From: an uncultured bacterium
GTDB lineage: Bacteria; Omnitrophota; Gorgyraeia; Ghiorseimicrobiales; Ghiorseimicrobiaceae
Direction: 5' to 3'
NCBI GenBank assembly: GCA_913009335.1
Contig: CAJVXN010000011.1
Location: 1 to 54,185 of the forward strand
DNA length: 54,185 bases
How positions within the stretch are numbered: the first letter of the stretch is position 1; each line of letters begins with the position of its first letter. Below are positions 16,731 to 24,906 of the stretch, piece after piece. Made by a program: the position numbers and the translations under genes. A model generated the notes under the pieces. It saw only the letters and a list, made by a program, of their open reading frames with translations. It ran no database searches and was not told the origin of the DNA.

Positions 16731-17420
16731 TTAATTAACCAGGAAAAACTGATTAAAAATGGCAGAATAGATATCAGTGGTCGCGACAGCAGATTTACGC
16801 AAAAACTCAACAAGAAATGCTTGTTCTGGTAATATCCGATCAATGGTTGCAGCAAGAATGACCAGATTGAACAGATAAATGAACAAAATTGCGAAAAAAT
16901 GGCTGGCGCGTAGGAAATCTGCCGGGCGCTGGCGCAAGGCATCAGCAGTATAAACAAGATGTAAGACTATACTAAATCCCGTTAAAAACAAAAGTATTCT
17001 CTGATGTGAAGAGATAGCGCCGAAAAACGCGACTGCCGCAGAAAAAATCAATATCAAAATCGTAAAAATCGGCAAGACAAAAGGCGCAAACTTAACTAAT
17101 GGAGAGAAAAAACTAAATAAAACCTCGACTATTTTTTGGCCCCGTTTATAAATGAAATTAAGCTTATATACTGCTAAATCTAAAACAAAAAAACTAAATA
17201 CTCCCGCCCAGAAATAAACCACCCAAACCCTATCCAGACTAGAAAGAACGCTTAAGAAACCAAAAGAATTCCCAAAGCTAAGGGGTAGAAGAAAGATAAC
17301 AATAATAAGCTTTATGATCGATACTGCTCTATTTGAACTAACAGAGGAGTTTTTCAAAAAGGAGCGACGCCCCTTCTGTGGAAGGAATTTATCTGCCTGT
17401 TTATTTTTATCTGGCTTCAT
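16731..17420 (-). CDS. Integral membrane protein of unknown function
   Basis: A 229-residue protein with a basic, Ser/Lys-rich 30-residue cytoplasmic start followed by about five or six hydrophobic segments (around 34-54, 65-83, 95-130, 140-158, 170-192). No catalytic or family motif is recognised. It starts 29 bases after the serS stop and is likely co-transcribed with it. tRNA-Ser lies just beyond its end on the same strand, a curious but probably coincidental serine pairing. Confidence 0.7.
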   Translation of the reverse strand: MKPDKNKQADKFLPQKGRRSFLKNSSVSSNRAVSIIKLIIVIFLLPLSFGNSFGFLSVLSSLDRVWVVYFWAGVFSFFVLDLAVYKLNFIYKRGQKIVEVLFSFFSPLVKFAPFVLPIFTILILIFSAAVAFFGAISSHQRILLFLTGFSIVLHLVYTADALRQRPADFLRASHFFAILFIYLFNLVILAATIDRILPEQAFLVEFLRKSAVATTDIYSAIFNQFFLVN

Positions 17421-17449
17421 ACTATCTTAGAATATAAATTTAACAGGCT

Positions 17450-18727
17450 CTATCCAATATGAGTTTTACCATCCATATAAGGAATCAAAACCTCAGGGAT
17501 AGCAACTCTGCCATCGGAGCATTGATAATTTTCTATTATAGCCGCGTAAGTCCTGGCCAAGGCAACGCCTGATCCGTTTAAAGTATGAACATAGTCACTC
17601 TTGCGCTTACCATCCTTATCTTGCAGCCGATATTTTATATTTGCGCGCCTGGCCTGAAAACCCTCAAAATTCGAACAGCTTGAAACTTCAAGCCATTTAT
17701 CTATTCCCGGTGCGTAGGCCTCTAAATCATAACACTTGCTGGCGGCAAAACTTAAATCACCGGTAGCAAGCATTACGCGCCGATAAGGCAGACGCAAAAG
17801 CTCTAAAACTTCTTCCGCATCACGAACTAATTTTTCCAATTCTTCGTATGAATTTTCCGGAGATACAAATTTTACTAATTCAACCTTATCAAACTGATGA
17901 ACCCGCATCAAACCCTTTGTATCTTTTCCATATGAACCTGCCTCACGCCTAAAACATGCCGTATAAGCGGCAAAACACAAAGGAAGCTTATCTTGTTCCA
18001 AAATATCATCACGAAAAATATTAGTGAGGGGAACCTCGGCTGTTGGCACCAGAAATAAATCATCATCCTGCAATTTATACATATCATCTTCTAACTTCGG
18101 AAGCTGACCCGTACCTGTCATAGAAGCCCTATTTACTAAAAAAGGCGGGAATATTTCAGTATAGGCGTGTTCTTTAGTATGCAAATCAAGCATGAAATTA
18201 AATAACGATCGTTCCAGCCGCGCCCCAAGCCCTTTAAATAGTATAAAATTAGAACCGGTAATTTTCGAGGCTCGCGCAAAATCAATTAAATCCAAACGCG
18301 CGCAAATATCCATATGAGTCGAAGGCTTAAAATCAAAAGAAGGCATATCTCCCCAACTATTTACAATCTTATTCTCGCTTATATCCCCTACAGGAATACT
18401 CTCATGCGGTATATTAGGAATAGTTAGTAAAATCTGACTTATTTTTTCCTGCAGGTCTTTCGATTTTTTTGCAAGCTCATCACCTAAAGACGCTGTTTCC
18501 TTCATTGCCGCTATTTCGTTTTTAGGATCTTTTTTTTCTTTTATTAATTTATTTATCTTTTGGTTGGCCGCGTTTTTCTTGGCGCGTAGATCATCTAATG
18601 TTGATATAACATCTCTTCTTTCGCAATCATATTTCAATAACGGCTCCAGATCTAATTTAAGGTTGCGATTTTTTAACGCTGTAATAACTTTATCTTTATT
18701 TTCACGGATGAACTTTATGTCTAACAT
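17450..18727 (-). CDS. serS: Seryl-tRNA synthetase
   Basis: A 425-residue class II aminoacyl-tRNA synthetase charging tRNA-Ser. The N-terminal coiled-coil arm that holds the long variable arm of tRNA-Ser spans about 25-100. The catalytic core follows with motif 2 (ACFRREAGSYGKDTKGLMRVHQF near 255-280) and motif 3 (NGSGVALARTYAAIIENYQ near 380-400). An AGGTGG ribosome-binding site precedes the ATG. Normal length for bacterial SerRS. No T-box was seen upstream. Confidence 0.97.
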   Translation of the reverse strand: MLDIKFIRENKDKVITALKNRNLKLDLEPLLKYDCERRDVISTLDDLRAKKNAANQKINKLIKEKKDPKNEIAAMKETASLGDELAKKSKDLQEKISQILLTIPNIPHESIPVGDISENKIVNSWGDMPSFDFKPSTHMDICARLDLIDFARASKITGSNFILFKGLGARLERSLFNFMLDLHTKEHAYTEIFPPFLVNRASMTGTGQLPKLEDDMYKLQDDDLFLVPTAEVPLTNIFRDDILEQDKLPLCFAAYTACFRREAGSYGKDTKGLMRVHQFDKVELVKFVSPENSYEELEKLVRDAEEVLELLRLPYRRVMLATGDLSFAASKCYDLEAYAPGIDKWLEVSSCSNFEGFQARRANIKYRLQDKDGKRKSDYVHTLNGSGVALARTYAAIIENYQCSDGRVAIPEVLIPYMDGKTHIG

Positions 18728-18891
18728 GTTTAACCACCTTTAATAAAAAACATTAATAATTACAATCACAATACTTTAAAAATTCATTAATTTAGGATTT
18801 TTTAGCGTACTCCCTCTTTCTTTATTTTAATCATAATATCATTTTTGTCCATTACTTTCTGACTCCAGCGGCAAAAAACTGTACTCCGTAC

Positions 18892-18912
18892 TGTTGAGGC
18901 TTAGCCTCAACA
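18892..18912 (-). terminator. Hairpin downstream of rtcB, possible terminator
   Basis: The 9-bp perfect stem TGTTGAGGC / GCCTCAACA with a 3-base loop lies 65 bases after the rtcB stop on the minus strand. After a second small GTAC-GGA-GTAC hairpin it is followed by a T6 run. It may end the archease-rtcB transcript before serS. The 249-base gap from 18728 to 18976 holds nothing else I can identify. Confidence 0.4.
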
Positions 18913-18976
18913 AAACTTTAAATCTGAAAACACGCAGAATAATTTACACTATCGACTCTTTTATTTATTTGATATA

Positions 18977-20434
18977 TCAACCTTTGATTACTCCCAATGG
19001 ACGCATGCGAACTACCTTTTTAGAAATACCTGCTTTATCTATTACACCAACAACGTCATTTACATCTTTATAGGCATCGGGAGCCTCTTCAACGATTGTC
19101 TTGCGTCCGGATGCTCTAACTATTATACCCTTAGATTCCAATGTCTTTAAAAGTTTATTATAATCTATAGTCCGCGCTGCCTCGGTGCGGGACATAACCC
19201 TGCCTGCTCCGTGGCAGGCACTATAAAAAGTCTCACTAGCCTTTTTTGTACCTACCAAAAGATACGAATTCCTGCCCATATCCCCGGGTATAATCACAGG
19301 CTGTCCTGTTTTCTTGTATCTATCCGGCAATTCAGGATGATCTGGGCCGAAAGCGCGCGTTGCGCCCTTACGATGAACGCAAAGCTCCTTATTTTTACCA
19401 TTAACAACGTGCTTCTCTATTTTTGCAATATTATGAGCAACATCATATATCAAGCTCATGCCCATATTCTGCCAACTCTTAGAAAATGTTTTCTCAAATA
19501 CCTTACGCACACGATACATAAGGCACTGGCGATTCACCCAGGCATAATTCGCAGCAGCCCTCATCGCGCCTAAATATTGTCTGCCTTCAATTGATTTAAC
19601 GGGCGCGCAAGCAAGCTGCCGATCAGGCACATTGATATTATATTTAGAAAGAGATTTAATCATCCGCCTTGAGTAATCATCGCATACCTGATAGCCCAAA
19701 CCGCGCGAACCGGAATGAATCATAATTGTTAACTGCCCCAGCCTTAGACCAAACGCATCAGCTATATCCTGATCATAGACTTGATCTATAACCTGTAATT
19801 CTAAAAAATGATTTCCGGAACCTAAAGTACCGGATTGCGCCTTTCCTCTCTCGTAAGCTCTATCAGATACTGCATCCGGATCAGCGCCGGATATTGCGCC
19901 ATATTCTTCCGTGCACTCTAAATCATCTTTTACGCCAAAACCTTTAGCAACAGCCCATCTTGCGCCTTTTAGAAATAATTCTTTTTCCTCTCTGCGACTT
20001 ACGCGAATATCACCCTTAGAGCCCACTCCCGACGGAACATCTGAAAATAATCCTGCGACCAAACTACTAATTTTATCTTTAATTTCATCATAGGTAAAAT
20101 CCGTTCTCAATAATCTGATCCCGCAATTTATATCAAAACCAACCCCTCCCGGCGAAACCACTCCCCCTTCTTCAATATCTGTTGCCGCCACCCCGCCGAT
20201 AGGAAAACCATAGCCCCAATGTATATCAGGCATAGCCAAAGACGCGCCTACGATGCCGGGTAAAAACGCTACATTAGATACCTGCTCCATGGCTTTATCC
20301 TGACGGATACTTGCTATTAACTTATCATCGGCATAAATAATACCATCAACACGCATACCCTTTTTATAACTCTTAGGTATGCGAAAACGGTAATCATCGA
20401 TTTTCTCTAAAGGCCCCTGCCAAAGATTAGACAT
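18977..20434 (-). CDS. rtcB: RtcB RNA ligase
   Basis: A 485-residue GTP- and Mn-dependent 3'-phosphate RNA ligase that joins 2',3'-cyclic phosphate or 3'-phosphate ends to 5'-OH ends, as in tRNA repair. Metal-site motifs are present: GGVGFDINCGIRLL with the conserved Cys, LGSGNHFLE, HSGSRGLG, and the guanylate-binding region HRKGATRAFGP. The C-terminal MRPLGVIKG is also typical. It follows the archease gene by 14 bases, forming the classic RtcB-archease pair, and sits beside a tRNA cluster containing duplicated tRNA 3' ends. Confidence 0.96.
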   Translation of the reverse strand: MSNLWQGPLEKIDDYRFRIPKSYKKGMRVDGIIYADDKLIASIRQDKAMEQVSNVAFLPGIVGASLAMPDIHWGYGFPIGGVAATDIEEGGVVSPGGVGFDINCGIRLLRTDFTYDEIKDKISSLVAGLFSDVPSGVGSKGDIRVSRREEKELFLKGARWAVAKGFGVKDDLECTEEYGAISGADPDAVSDRAYERGKAQSGTLGSGNHFLELQVIDQVYDQDIADAFGLRLGQLTIMIHSGSRGLGYQVCDDYSRRMIKSLSKYNINVPDRQLACAPVKSIEGRQYLGAMRAAANYAWVNRQCLMYRVRKVFEKTFSKSWQNMGMSLIYDVAHNIAKIEKHVVNGKNKELCVHRKGATRAFGPDHPELPDRYKKTGQPVIIPGDMGRNSYLLVGTKKASETFYSACHGAGRVMSRTEAARTIDYNKLLKTLESKGIIVRASGRKTIVEEAPDAYKDVNDVVGVIDKAGISKKVVRMRPLGVIKG

Positions 20435-20448
20435 ATTTTTTCCTTATC

Positions 20449-20868
20449 CTAAACATCAAATATTACTTCAGCTTGCCACTTACCCTGTTTCTCTTCTATT
20501 TTTAAGTCGTGATAGGTTGCGGCTTTAATTTCAGTATTTACCTTGTAATTCTTTAAACTCTGTCCCCATGCTATAGCCTTAATGCCTTTACTATCTATTT
20601 TTTTTATATCAAAATCATCAAAGATTAAATCTTTGATTGCCGAAAGTGACAATAATTCATTGAGCCAGTTTATAAAGAGCTCATCCAAGTCATTTGCCTC
20701 CTGGGCTATCTCAATTTTCTCACGACGAGAATTTACTTTTTTTTCTTTTTGAGCAATAATATCAAACATGGCTAAAGCAGCATTTTTAAATAGTTCTTTT
20801 AAATTACCCCCTTCTAGCTTAACACCTAAATCTGCCGTATGGTCAATTAGCTTATAATCTTTCATCAT
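20449..20868 (-). CDS. Archease, RtcB activator
   Basis: A 139-residue archease. The conserved start YKLIDHTADLGVKLEG contains the family Asp residues, and the acidic middle DELFINWLNELLSL and the C-terminal aspartate in AEVIFDV complete the metal-binding cluster. It resets RtcB for multiple turnovers by aiding guanylylation. It is directly upstream of rtcB in the same operon. Two adjacent ATG codons are possible starts. Confidence 0.94.
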   Translation of the reverse strand: MMKDYKLIDHTADLGVKLEGGNLKELFKNAALAMFDIIAQKEKKVNSRREKIEIAQEANDLDELFINWLNELLSLSAIKDLIFDDFDIKKIDSKGIKAIAWGQSLKNYKVNTEIKAATYHDLKIEEKQGKWQAEVIFDV

Positions 20869-20946
20869 CTTTTTAATAAAAAAGGCAGAGAGTAAAGAAA
20901 ATCTATTTTTTCCCTAATACTCACTGCCCCCTACTCTCTATATATG

Positions 20947-21148
20947 TATAAATATTTAGTGAGCCGCGAAGGAATCAAACCGTCGGAGCTATCGCTCCTC
21001 CTCATACCCCGCCTTTGGCGGGGTCACGATGCTCCTCGTTTACACTCGTCGCTGTCACCCCGCAGCATAACAAAGAAGCTATTCTTGAGGGGAAATTTTT
21101 TCCCCTCAAACTCCCCATTAGGTTCGCTTCTGTATTATAAATATTTAG
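20947..21148 (-). repeat. tRNA-linked hairpin element A (after tRNA-Lys)
   Basis: Non-coding 200-base segment directly 3' of tRNA-Lys. A 35-base direct repeat (20947-20981 and 21136-21170, one mismatch) contains the last 22 bases of the tRNA (T-loop to discriminator) plus 13 bases of flank. Between them lie a CCCCGCC-TTT-GGCGGGG hairpin (21007-21023) and an 11-bp stem (TTGAGGGGAAA / TTTCCCCTCAA, about 21085-21109). Sequence between the hairpins matches elements near tRNA-Gln and thiL. Confidence 0.75.
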
Positions 21149-21221
21149 TGAGCCGCGAAGGAATCGAACCTTCAACCTTGACCTTAAGAGGGTCCTGCTC
21201 TGCCAGTTGAGCTAGCGGCCC
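21149..21221 (-). tRNA. tRNA-Lys (CUU)
   Basis: Minus-strand tRNA with acceptor GGGCCGC/GCGGCTC (one G-U), D-arm AGCTCAACTGGCAGAGC, anticodon loop CTCTTAA (anticodon CUU), T-arm GAAGG-TTCGATT-CCTTC, discriminator A. CCA is not encoded. The anticodon stem has a G-A mismatch at its outer end (27-43). Confidence 0.93.
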
Positions 21222-21276
21222 GTGAAAACGGTTATATTATACCACAAGTTTCGTTTTTTAAAAGAAGAGATAAAAG

Positions 21277-21470
21277 CGCGCCTGGTAAGGACTCCGCTTC
21301 GCTTGAACCTGTCGAAGCATATGCTCCTCCTTAAGAAAAAACCCTGATGGTTTTTCCTTAATGTTCCTTTTCCTTCCGCAAGGAGCAAATACCCCTTAAG
21401 AGGGAACTACCTTCCCTCTTAAGAATCTCCTTTTTGGTTCTCGTCCTGCTTGGACTTTATTATTATTTAT
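21277..21470 (-). repeat. tRNA-linked hairpin element B (after tRNA-Arg)
   Basis: Directly 3' of tRNA-Arg. The far end (21277-21311) holds a diverged copy of the tRNA 3' end: CGCGCCTG then AGGACTC, interrupted in the T-loop by CGCTTCGCTT before GAACCTG. Internal structure: a 12-bp stem CTTAAGAGGGAA / TTCCCTCTTAAG (about 21395-21423) and an AAAAACC / GGTTTTT hairpin (about 21336-21356). The layout matches element A but the stem sequences differ, which suggests that structure is conserved. Confidence 0.65.
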
Positions 21471-21543
21471 CGCGCCTGACAGGACTCGAACCTGCAACAC
21501 CTAGTTCCGAAGACTAGTGCTCTATCCATTGAACTACAGGCGC
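21471..21543 (-). tRNA. tRNA-Arg (UCG)
   Basis: Minus-strand tRNA: acceptor GCGCCTG/CAGGCGC, anticodon stem CTAGT/ACTAG with loop CTTCGGA (anticodon UCG), T-arm GCAGG-TTCGAGT-CCTGT, discriminator G, CCA not encoded. Confidence 0.95.
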
Positions 21544-21599
21544 ATCATTCTCTATATCCTATCCAACACCTGCACAGAAATAAATCACTTCGCAGACTT

Positions 21600-21740
21600 A
21601 TCAGAAATTTTTCGCGCTCTCGTTGACGCTCATTCTCCATAGGGGCCAGCCCCTCTGGCGTTCACCTTCGGTTCACTGTCACCCCGGAAACATGGGGAAA
21701 AATCTTTCCCCATACCCCTTTATGTTTTTGCAATAGGAAA
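21600..21740 (-). repeat. Orphan hairpin element C
   Basis: Between thiL and tRNA-Arg. It shares GGTTCACTGTCACCCC and a 9-bp ATGGGGAAA / TTTCCCCAT stem (about 21689-21710) with the elements at tRNA-Lys and tRNA-Gln, and has AGGGGC/GCCCCT in place of the CCCCGCC/GGCGGGG hairpin. No tRNA 3' copy is seen on either side, so it is either decayed or inserted elsewhere. The whole 21544-21807 gap contains no gene. Confidence 0.6.
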
Positions 21741-21807
21741 TTTATGATTCGTCTTGTATCCGCCTTCGGCGAATAATTGCCAAAAACATCCATCTACAAT
21801 CATACTA

Positions 21808-22719
21808 TCAAAAATGCCGGAAACCTTTTATTTTTAGCGATTTTACTTTGTGTTTTTTATCTACAAATAATATTTCCTTAGGTTTTTTTATTATCTGACC
21901 CATGATAAAAAAATTCATACCCTTAGGATGACTTGCTTTTATAAACTTTTTCGCTTGTTTTTGGGGCATAGTAAATAAAAGCTCAAAATCTTCACCTGAA
22001 TATAAAACATCATTTAATGATTTGGCATCTTTATTCCTAGGGATAAGCTCCTCATAAATAACAGCTCCCACATTACTTCTTGTAATAATATGCCCTAAAT
22101 CCGCTACCAATCCGTCGGATATATCAATCATAGAATTAAGTTTAAAATTATTTACCAGATACCTGGATTCCGCGAGTCTCGGCACAAACCTTAAATGATG
22201 TCCTGATTTTAAAGAACCTCCTAATCTACCTGTTATAAGAATAAAATCGCCCTCTTTGGCACCGGATCGCAGAACCAATCTTTTTTTATCTATCACCCCT
22301 ATAATTGTCATATCTATTGTCAATTTATCTGAAGCGTTCGTATCGCCTCCGCATATACTAACATTAAATTTACCCGCCAACTTAATTATCCCCTTATAAA
22401 TTTTATCAATATAGCTAAGCGTTGTATTTTTTGGCAGACCGAGAGAAATAAACGCATATTTAGCTACCGCACCCATAGCCGCGATATCGCTAAGTGAAGC
22501 AGCTAATGCTTTATGTCCTATATTATTTGGCTTATCAGTCTTTAAAAAATGCCTACCTTCAATAAGCATATCAGAAGTAACAACTAAATACTTATCTTTG
22601 ATTAATTCTATAACTGCCGCATCATCCCCTATGCCGCAAATAACGGATTTATCTACTTTTATATTTTTAGATAAACGCTTAATCAAACCAAGCTCTCCTA
22701 TATCCTTAATTCTACGCAT
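21808..22719 (-). CDS. thiL: Thiamine-monophosphate kinase
   Basis: A 303-residue ATP-dependent kinase that phosphorylates thiamine monophosphate to the diphosphate cofactor. The N-terminal GIGDDAAVI Mg-binding motif is at about 30-38. Further motifs are GGDTNASD, the ITGRLGGS region and MIDISDGLVADLGHI, all diagnostic of ThiL/PurM-like kinases. It is the last gene of the long pyrE-to-thiL operon, 15 bases after mtnA. No TPP riboswitch is seen nearby. Confidence 0.93.
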   Translation of the reverse strand: MRRIKDIGELGLIKRLSKNIKVDKSVICGIGDDAAVIELIKDKYLVVTSDMLIEGRHFLKTDKPNNIGHKALAASLSDIAAMGAVAKYAFISLGLPKNTTLSYIDKIYKGIIKLAGKFNVSICGGDTNASDKLTIDMTIIGVIDKKRLVLRSGAKEGDFILITGRLGGSLKSGHHLRFVPRLAESRYLVNNFKLNSMIDISDGLVADLGHIITRSNVGAVIYEELIPRNKDAKSLNDVLYSGEDFELLFTMPQKQAKKFIKASHPKGMNFFIMGQIIKKPKEILFVDKKHKVKSLKIKGFRHF

Positions 22720-22734
22720 AGTTTTAAATAAGTC

Positions 22735-23769
22735 CTACTTTAATTTCACGAAATTTTTAATAAAGGGCGGCTTGGTAATTCCTTTTTCAGTTATAATCGC
22801 GGTAATTAACTTATGCGGAGTTACATCAAAAGCAGGATTATAAACTTTTACCCCGACGGGAGCAATACGCTTTTTGCCTATTAAGGTTACCTCTTCTTCG
22901 CGGCGCTCTTCAATAGGAATATCTTTACCGGACTTGATACTTAAATCAAACGTTGATTTGGGAGCTACAACATAAAATGGTATTTTATGATAACTTGCTA
23001 AAACCGCTAAGCTGTAAGTACCGATTTTATTTGCCGTATCTCCATTCGCGGCAATACGATCCGCCCCTACAAATACCTTATCTATTAGGTTTCTTTCCAT
23101 CAGACTCCCCGCCATATTATCGCAGATTAACGTTACGTCAATATGCGCCCGCATTAACTCCCATGTCGTAAGACGCGCACCCTGAAGCAAAGGGCGCGTC
23201 TCAGAAGAATAAACCTTAAAATGCTTTTTTTCTTTCTTTGCCTGATAAAAAACACCTAGGGCCGTACCAAAATCAGCAGTAGCCAGTGCTCCGGCATTAC
23301 AAATAGTTAAAACCCTGTCTTTATTTTTAATAAGCCTGGCACCACTTCTTCCCATTGCGCGGCAGATATCTTTATCCTCATTTAATATCCTGACGGATTC
23401 ATCATACAAAACATCCTTTATGGCCTTTATGGATTTATCGCGATTTAAAAATACACATTGCCTCATCCTCTCCAGCGCCCAAAATAAATTAACCGCTGTG
23501 GGACGAGATGTGGCCAAATATTTAACAACCCTTTCCAACTCTTTATTAAATTCTGTAAAATTACGCGCCTTTGAATTCCTCATACCCAAAACAACTCCAC
23601 AGGCCGCGGCTATACCGATTGCAGGGGCTCCTCTAACTTTGAGTTTCTTTATTGCCTGCCAAATAGTCTTTACATCACGGCAATTAATATATTTCAACTC
23701 ATTGGGTAATTTTGTTTGATCTATTAATTTAACGTTTTGTTTTTCCCACTCAATTGTCGCAATCGCCAT
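22735..23769 (-). CDS. mtnA: S-methyl-5-thioribose-1-phosphate isomerase
   Basis: A 344-residue methionine-salvage isomerase (eIF2B-alpha-like fold) converting 5-methylthioribose-1-phosphate to the ribulose form. Family motifs include RGAPAIGIAAACGV (46-59), TICNAGALAT with the catalytic Cys, and GADRIAANGDTANKIGTYSLA with the catalytic Asp. It is separated from the DUF362 gene by 3 bases. No other methionine-salvage genes are in the window, so it may serve salvage of 5'-deoxyribose compounds too (inference). Confidence 0.94.
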   Translation of the reverse strand: MAIATIEWEKQNVKLIDQTKLPNELKYINCRDVKTIWQAIKKLKVRGAPAIGIAAACGVVLGMRNSKARNFTEFNKELERVVKYLATSRPTAVNLFWALERMRQCVFLNRDKSIKAIKDVLYDESVRILNEDKDICRAMGRSGARLIKNKDRVLTICNAGALATADFGTALGVFYQAKKEKKHFKVYSSETRPLLQGARLTTWELMRAHIDVTLICDNMAGSLMERNLIDKVFVGADRIAANGDTANKIGTYSLAVLASYHKIPFYVVAPKSTFDLSIKSGKDIPIEERREEEVTLIGKKRIAPVGVKVYNPAFDVTPHKLITAIITEKGITKPPFIKNFVKLK

Positions 23770-23772
23770 TTT

Positions 23773-24906
23773 TTAACCTCTCAATCCTAAAATTTTTGCC
23801 ACCAGGCTCTTTTTAATTGCTATAGCTCGCTCAGGACATACCTCAAGACAACAAAAACATTTAATGCAGTTAGAATAATCTATTTTATGTTTTCTTTTTA
23901 TATCTATTATCTTCTCGGGACATGCGATCTCGCACTTGCCACACTTAACACATACCTTGCTATTTATTACGGGATAATATTTTATTAAGCCTGTTAAAAA
24001 ACTAAATAACCCTCGCGGTATCTTCTGTACTATTGAAGGCTGCGGCAGTTTAAAATCCGGTATTATAACATCATTTAAACTTTCCCCTCTTAACGTAATA
24101 GATTCTAAATCGCTATTACCCAAATTACGCTTCCTTGCCTGCCTTATTGTGGGAATATCTTCCGGATCAACACCAATTAATCTGGCTAATATACTATCAA
24201 TTGCTATCGCGTCATTTCCCGCTAAGAGCAAACCAACATGCCTGAGATCTCCACCTGTCCCCGGACCGTCTCCCTCCATGGCATCTACAGCATCAACAAT
24301 ATTCAAACATGGCTTTACCAGTTCATAGATATCTACCAGTCTCCCGGCAAAATCGTCAATCTTAAAATGTTTCTTGTGAAGCTCACTTTTATATAACCCG
24401 GGAATTAACCCAAATAAATTCTTTACCGCAGCTGTTAATGTCATAAGACCATGAGTCTTAAGCTTTGAAATTGAAATAACACAATCTACATTATTCAAAA
24501 ATGATGTTAGGAGTAAATCATTCTTTAAGCCTTTTGCGGTAAATTCAACTAATTCAACGCCTTCGCACTCGGCGAGTGCCGCTATCCCGGAACGCCTGTA
24601 TACCTCTTTTAATTCCTGAGATTTACCCCATACACTGGGAGAATCACCTATGTAAATTTTTGCGTCAACTTCTTTTAACAGTCTAATCGTCGCCCTTATC
24701 ACTTCCGGATGAGTGATAACGCCGCTTTCCGGTTCAATAGCCATTAATAGATTAGGCTTTAGTAAAACACGCGATTTAGGCCGAACAAATTTTGATATTC
24801 CTCCGATTAAATCTACTGCGTTTCTAAGGGCTGCTTGAGTATTGACACTTTTATAGTCCTTACATTTTACGCATGAAACAACAGATTTTTTGTTTTCCTG
24901 TAGCAC
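23773..24906 (-). CDS. DUF362 protein with C-terminal 2[4Fe-4S] ferredoxin domain
   Basis: A 377-residue protein. Residues about 40-300 are a DUF362 domain (RVLLKPNLLM, INPV-like ISKLKTHGLMTLTAAVKNLFG). Residues about 320-368 are a bacterial ferredoxin with two cluster motifs, CVKCGKCEIACPE and CIKCFCCLEVCPE. Function is unknown; the family is often called iron-sulfur cluster-binding or anaerobic redox protein. The GTG start overlaps the stop of the M48 gene (TAGTG). Confidence 0.9.
   Translation of the reverse strand: MLQENKKSVVSCVKCKDYKSVNTQAALRNAVDLIGGISKFVRPKSRVLLKPNLLMAIEPESGVITHPEVIRATIRLLKEVDAKIYIGDSPSVWGKSQELKEVYRRSGIAALAECEGVELVEFTAKGLKNDLLLTSFLNNVDCVISISKLKTHGLMTLTAAVKNLFGLIPGLYKSELHKKHFKIDDFAGRLVDIYELVKPCLNIVDAVDAMEGDGPGTGGDLRHVGLLLAGNDAIAIDSILARLIGVDPEDIPTIRQARKRNLGNSDLESITLRGESLNDVIIPDFKLPQPSIVQKIPRGLFSFLTGLIKYYPVINSKVCVKCGKCEIACPEKIIDIKRKHKIDYSNCIKCFCCLEVCPERAIAIKKSLVAKILGLRG

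Noticed and set aside
17421-18727. Functional link of serS, tRNA-Ser and the membrane protein
   Set aside because: Only proximity supports it and the membrane protein has no related motif.
18728-18976. T-box leader for serS
   Set aside because: The AGGGTGGNACCGCG-type T-box sequence is absent; only a rtcB-side hairpin is seen.
20944-21210. 88-residue plus-strand frame with repeated YKYLVSREGI
   Set aside because: Antisense translation of tRNA-Lys and its duplicated 3' end.
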